Part shown: positions 53,694 through 55,302 of the stretch, piece by piece
Position numbering within the stretch: position 1 is the first letter of the stretch
How the letters are laid out: every line of letters starts with the position of its first letter
Made by a program: the position numbers and the translations under genes
The notes under the pieces: generated by a model
Seen by the model: the letters and a program-made list of their open reading frames with translations, nothing else
Told to the model about the DNA's origin: nothing
The model's database searches: none
From: Bacillus sp. BP-3
Lineage (GTDB): Bacteria; Bacillota; Bacilli; Bacillales; Bacillaceae_G
DNA length: 55,302 nt
Reading direction: 5' to 3'
Assembly (NCBI RefSeq): GCF_028401955.1
Contig: NZ_JAQOTJ010000023.1
Location: forward strand, 1 to 55,302

Positions 53694-54200
53694 ATGGAAA
53701 AATTATGGGAACGACCAAAAATAAAAATCCAAAAAACAAAAAGTGAATGGATTTGGGATATCATTGGATATTCATCTTTTTTAGTATCAATAATTTTTTT
53801 GATCATTATTTGGGGAAACTTACCTGAGCAAGTGCCGGGACATTATAACGCAGCTGGGGTTGTTGATCGTTGGGGAACAAAATGGGAACTTTTAATTTTA
53901 CCAGGTACTGGGGTATTCATACTTCTCTTAATGCAGGCTTTAGAAAAGTTTCCCGAAGTTCATAATTACCCACGAAGATTTAATAAATCGAATGCTGAGA
54001 AGTTTTATTTGAATAGTCGAAAAGCGGTTAATCAAATAAAAAATATTTGTTTATTTATCTTTGCTTTGATCCAATATGAGTCAATTTCAATAGCTTTAGG
54101 GTGGGGAAATGGTTTTGGAAAATTATTTATACCTATCGTAATTATCGGGATGGGTATTCCAATTGTGTTGGGTATAATGAGGCAACGAAAAATTAAATAA
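53694..54200 (+). CDS. DUF1648 domain-containing membrane protein
   Basis: 168 residues. After a basic N-terminus, the first membrane segment (about 24-42) leads into the DUF1648 signature LPEQVPGHYNAAGVVDRWGTK (43-63), then a second helix (68-81) and two more near the C-terminus. DUF1648 occurs in SdpI-type immunity/signalling proteins and in many uncharacterised membrane proteins. GAAGGGGGAG precedes the ATG. The gene is bracketed by direct repeats. Confidence 0.85.
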   Translation: MEKLWERPKIKIQKTKSEWIWDIIGYSSFLVSIIFLIIIWGNLPEQVPGHYNAAGVVDRWGTKWELLILPGTGVFILLLMQALEKFPEVHNYPRRFNKSNAEKFYLNSRKAVNQIKNICLFIFALIQYESISIALGWGNGFGKLFIPIVIIGMGIPIVLGIMRQRKIK

Positions 54201-54305
54201 CATTCTTGTAGTTAAAACGGTATTGGGAAAAGAAAAATAATTGGTAAGTATCAATGGTAAAGGGAAAATCAAAAAGATAAGATCTAAATAAGAAAAAAAC
54301 CACAT

Positions 54306-54357
54306 TGAATAAACATATATGTTTGGTTAACATAACGTCACATTCTAGGTATCACCG
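54306..54357 (+). repeat. Dispersed repeat, copy B (right of the DUF1648 gene)
   Basis: GGTTAACATAACGTC (54325-54339), identical core to copy A, with TGAATA upstream and CTAGGTATCA downstream. See copy A. Confidence 0.6.
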
Positions 54358-54441
54358 AACTGATTTATCTATATTTTCGCTTATAAATAGCTTATATTAT
54401 AATTTGTATAATATATCCAAATAAAGAGGAGGAAATAAGCA

Positions 54442-54858
54442 TTGTTAAGCATTAACCACATTTGTTTTTCAGTTTCAAATCTAGATAAATCAATAAATTT
54501 CTATAAAAATGTTCTTCAAGCAAAGCTACTTGTTAAAGGGAGAAAGTTAGCCTATTTTGATTTAAACGGATTATGGATTGCTTTGAATACAGAAGAAGAT
54601 ATTCCAAGAAATGAAATTCAACATTCATACACTCATATTGCATTTACTGTAACAGATGAGGAGTTCCAAAATCTGAAAAGTAACTTAATAAAAAATAAGG
54701 TTACTATTTTACCTGGACGTGAAAGAGATCAAAGAGATAAAAAGTCAATCTACTTCACAGATCCAGATGGACATAAATTTGAATTTCATACTGGAAGCCT
54801 ACAAGATCGTTTAGAATATTATAAAGAGGATAAAACACATATGGAATTTTATATCTAA
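54442..54858 (+). CDS. fosB: Metallothiol transferase FosB (fosfomycin resistance)
   Basis: 138 residues, standard FosB length. Metal ligands His6, His65 (SYTHIAF) and Glu114 (PDGHKFEFH) are all present, as is the [14 protein letters not shown] loop. It adds bacillithiol (or cysteine) to fosfomycin, opening the epoxide. TTG 54442 is the start, after AGAGGAGG. Chromosomal fosB genes are common in the B. cereus group, so this is intrinsic resistance rather than clear acquisition. Confidence 0.95.
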   Translation: MLSINHICFSVSNLDKSINFYKNVLQAKLLVKGRKLAYFDLNGLWIALNTEEDIPRNEIQHSYTHIAFTVTDEEFQNLKSNLIKNKVTILPGRERDQRDKKSIYFTDPDGHKFEFHTGSLQDRLEYYKEDKTHMEFYI

Positions 54859-54921
54859 AGTTAAATGAAAAATTCCTCTATAAAAAACAAAGCTATATTT
54901 ATGTATACCATATACAAATCT

Positions 54922-54954
54922 AGTTTACATAAAGTCTCATTATGAGAAGCAAGG
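54922..54954 (+). repeat. Dispersed repeat, copy C
   Basis: AGTTTACATAAAGTCTCATT, then ATGAGAAGCAAG; 25 of 33 bases equal copy A. It directly precedes the fosB-side terminator. Confidence 0.5.
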
Positions 54955-54997
54955 AAAAAGGCGGACCTTTACTCTTACAAGGGATTCGCCTTTTTCC
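54953..54997. terminator. Terminator downstream of fosB
   Basis: GGAAAAAGGCG and CGCCTTTTTCC are exact complements with a T-rich tail. Confidence 0.85.
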
Positions 54998-55113
54998 TTT
55001 TCTATGATTCTATGCATCTTTTTATACATTCCTATTTTGACGCGCCTTTTGGCCTCCCCATAGATCCCTATGCCTCCCGATTTTTTTCATAAATTCTTGC
55101 ATGCTCTTAGCAT

Positions 55114-55302
55114 GGGGGTTTTCCGAAATGCTGGCGGTACCCCATCGCTAGCAAGCTAATAAAACAAAATACCCCCTAAAATGAAAAAATACGCTATTCT
55201 TTCTGTAGAATCATAGGAAAGGATGGCGTTTTGTATGTCTATTTCTGTATCTGATGAATTACAACTATTTGCTCAAGAAATTCAAAGTTTCTTATCCCCA
55301 AA
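55114..55302 (+). mobile_element. Left part of an IS231/IS4-family insertion sequence, continuing past the window
   Basis: CCCCATCGCTAGCAAGCTAA (55140-55159) is the probable left end ahead of the transposase gene. Immediately to its left GGGGGTTTTCCGAAATGCTG (from 55114) looks like an opposite-facing end of the same class. The rest of the element lies outside. Confidence 0.6.
55235..55302 (+). CDS. IS231/IS4-family transposase, 5' part only
   Basis: ATG 55235 follows AGGAAAGGA and reads MSISVSDELQLFAQEIQSFL then SP at the window edge. This start is characteristic of IS231-type IS4-family transposases (DDE enzymes). Only 22 codons are visible, so intactness cannot be judged. An active copy could supply transposase in trans to the IS231-end cassettes elsewhere in the window. 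Confidence 0.8.
   Translation, partial: MSISVSDELQLFAQEIQSFLSP

Noticed and set aside
1-55302. tRNA, rRNA, CRISPR array, prophage or T-box/riboswitch
   Set aside because: No repeats with regular spacers, no tRNA-like cloverleaf, no phage gene cluster and no recognisable riboswitch or T-box consensus were seen by eye; a covariance-model search was not possible.

Overview
The window looks like about 55 kb of chromosome from a Bacillus cereus group member. The DNA is AT-rich, with strong purine-rich Shine-Dalgarno sequences and frequent TTG and GTG starts. Spore genes (sspO, sspP, a cotM-like gene, splA-splB), a chromosomal fosB and many IS231-type ends all fit that group. No rRNA, tRNA, CRISPR array, prophage or replication origin was seen.

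Layout. 0.1-8 kb: a quinone-reductase-type dehydrogenase, a methyltransferase, a cysteine desulfidase-type enzyme under a likely CcpA operator, a frameshifted CxxC protein, DinB and Cof-phosphatase genes. 6.8-10.7 kb: a LytS-type kinase, a LytTR regulator and an OFA-family transporter, the same trio as the E. coli pyruvate-responsive YpdA/YpdB/YhjX set. 10.7-13.7 kb: a decayed region with a MITE in a dead gene, a DUF5050-like lipoprotein, a group II intron maturase tail and an MFS tail. 14.6-19.7 kb: aconitase with a CcpC-type box, then sspO, a polysaccharide deacetylase, sspP and a cotM-like gene. 19.8-26.3 kb: an MFS transporter, an AlaX-type editing enzyme, a broken HAD phosphatase, an acyl-CoA ligase, an IS3 remnant and a prolyl 4-hydroxylase.

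26.6-32.0 kb is an alkylation-damage island: AlkD-type glycosylase, adaA-ogt-radical SAM-Ada zinc domain operon, a 2OG-Fe(II) oxygenase and an AlkA-type glycosylase. Three near-identical 18-bp sites lie upstream of three of its transcription units and are the best candidate for an AdaA operator. This is the most coherent system in the window.

32-45 kb: GNAT, LD-carboxypeptidase, a secreted lipase, an ANT(4')-like aminoglycoside nucleotidyltransferase with a leader peptide and a small IS231-end element in its 3' end, a GC-richer DinB gene, a VOC gene between two IS231-type ends (a mobile-cassette arrangement), a PP2C/amidase/DUF2164 cluster, YitT and an orphan PAS kinase. 45-55.3 kb: many broken genes (DUF4272, a DUF2383 gene with four in-frame stops, MarR, a truncated glycosyltransferase), the splAB operon, two orphan small proteins, DUF1648, fosB, a dispersed ~30-bp repeat and the start of an IS231/IS4-family transposase.

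Overall: a conserved sporulation and metabolism backbone interrupted by stress-repair, resistance and mobile-element material, with much pseudogene decay.
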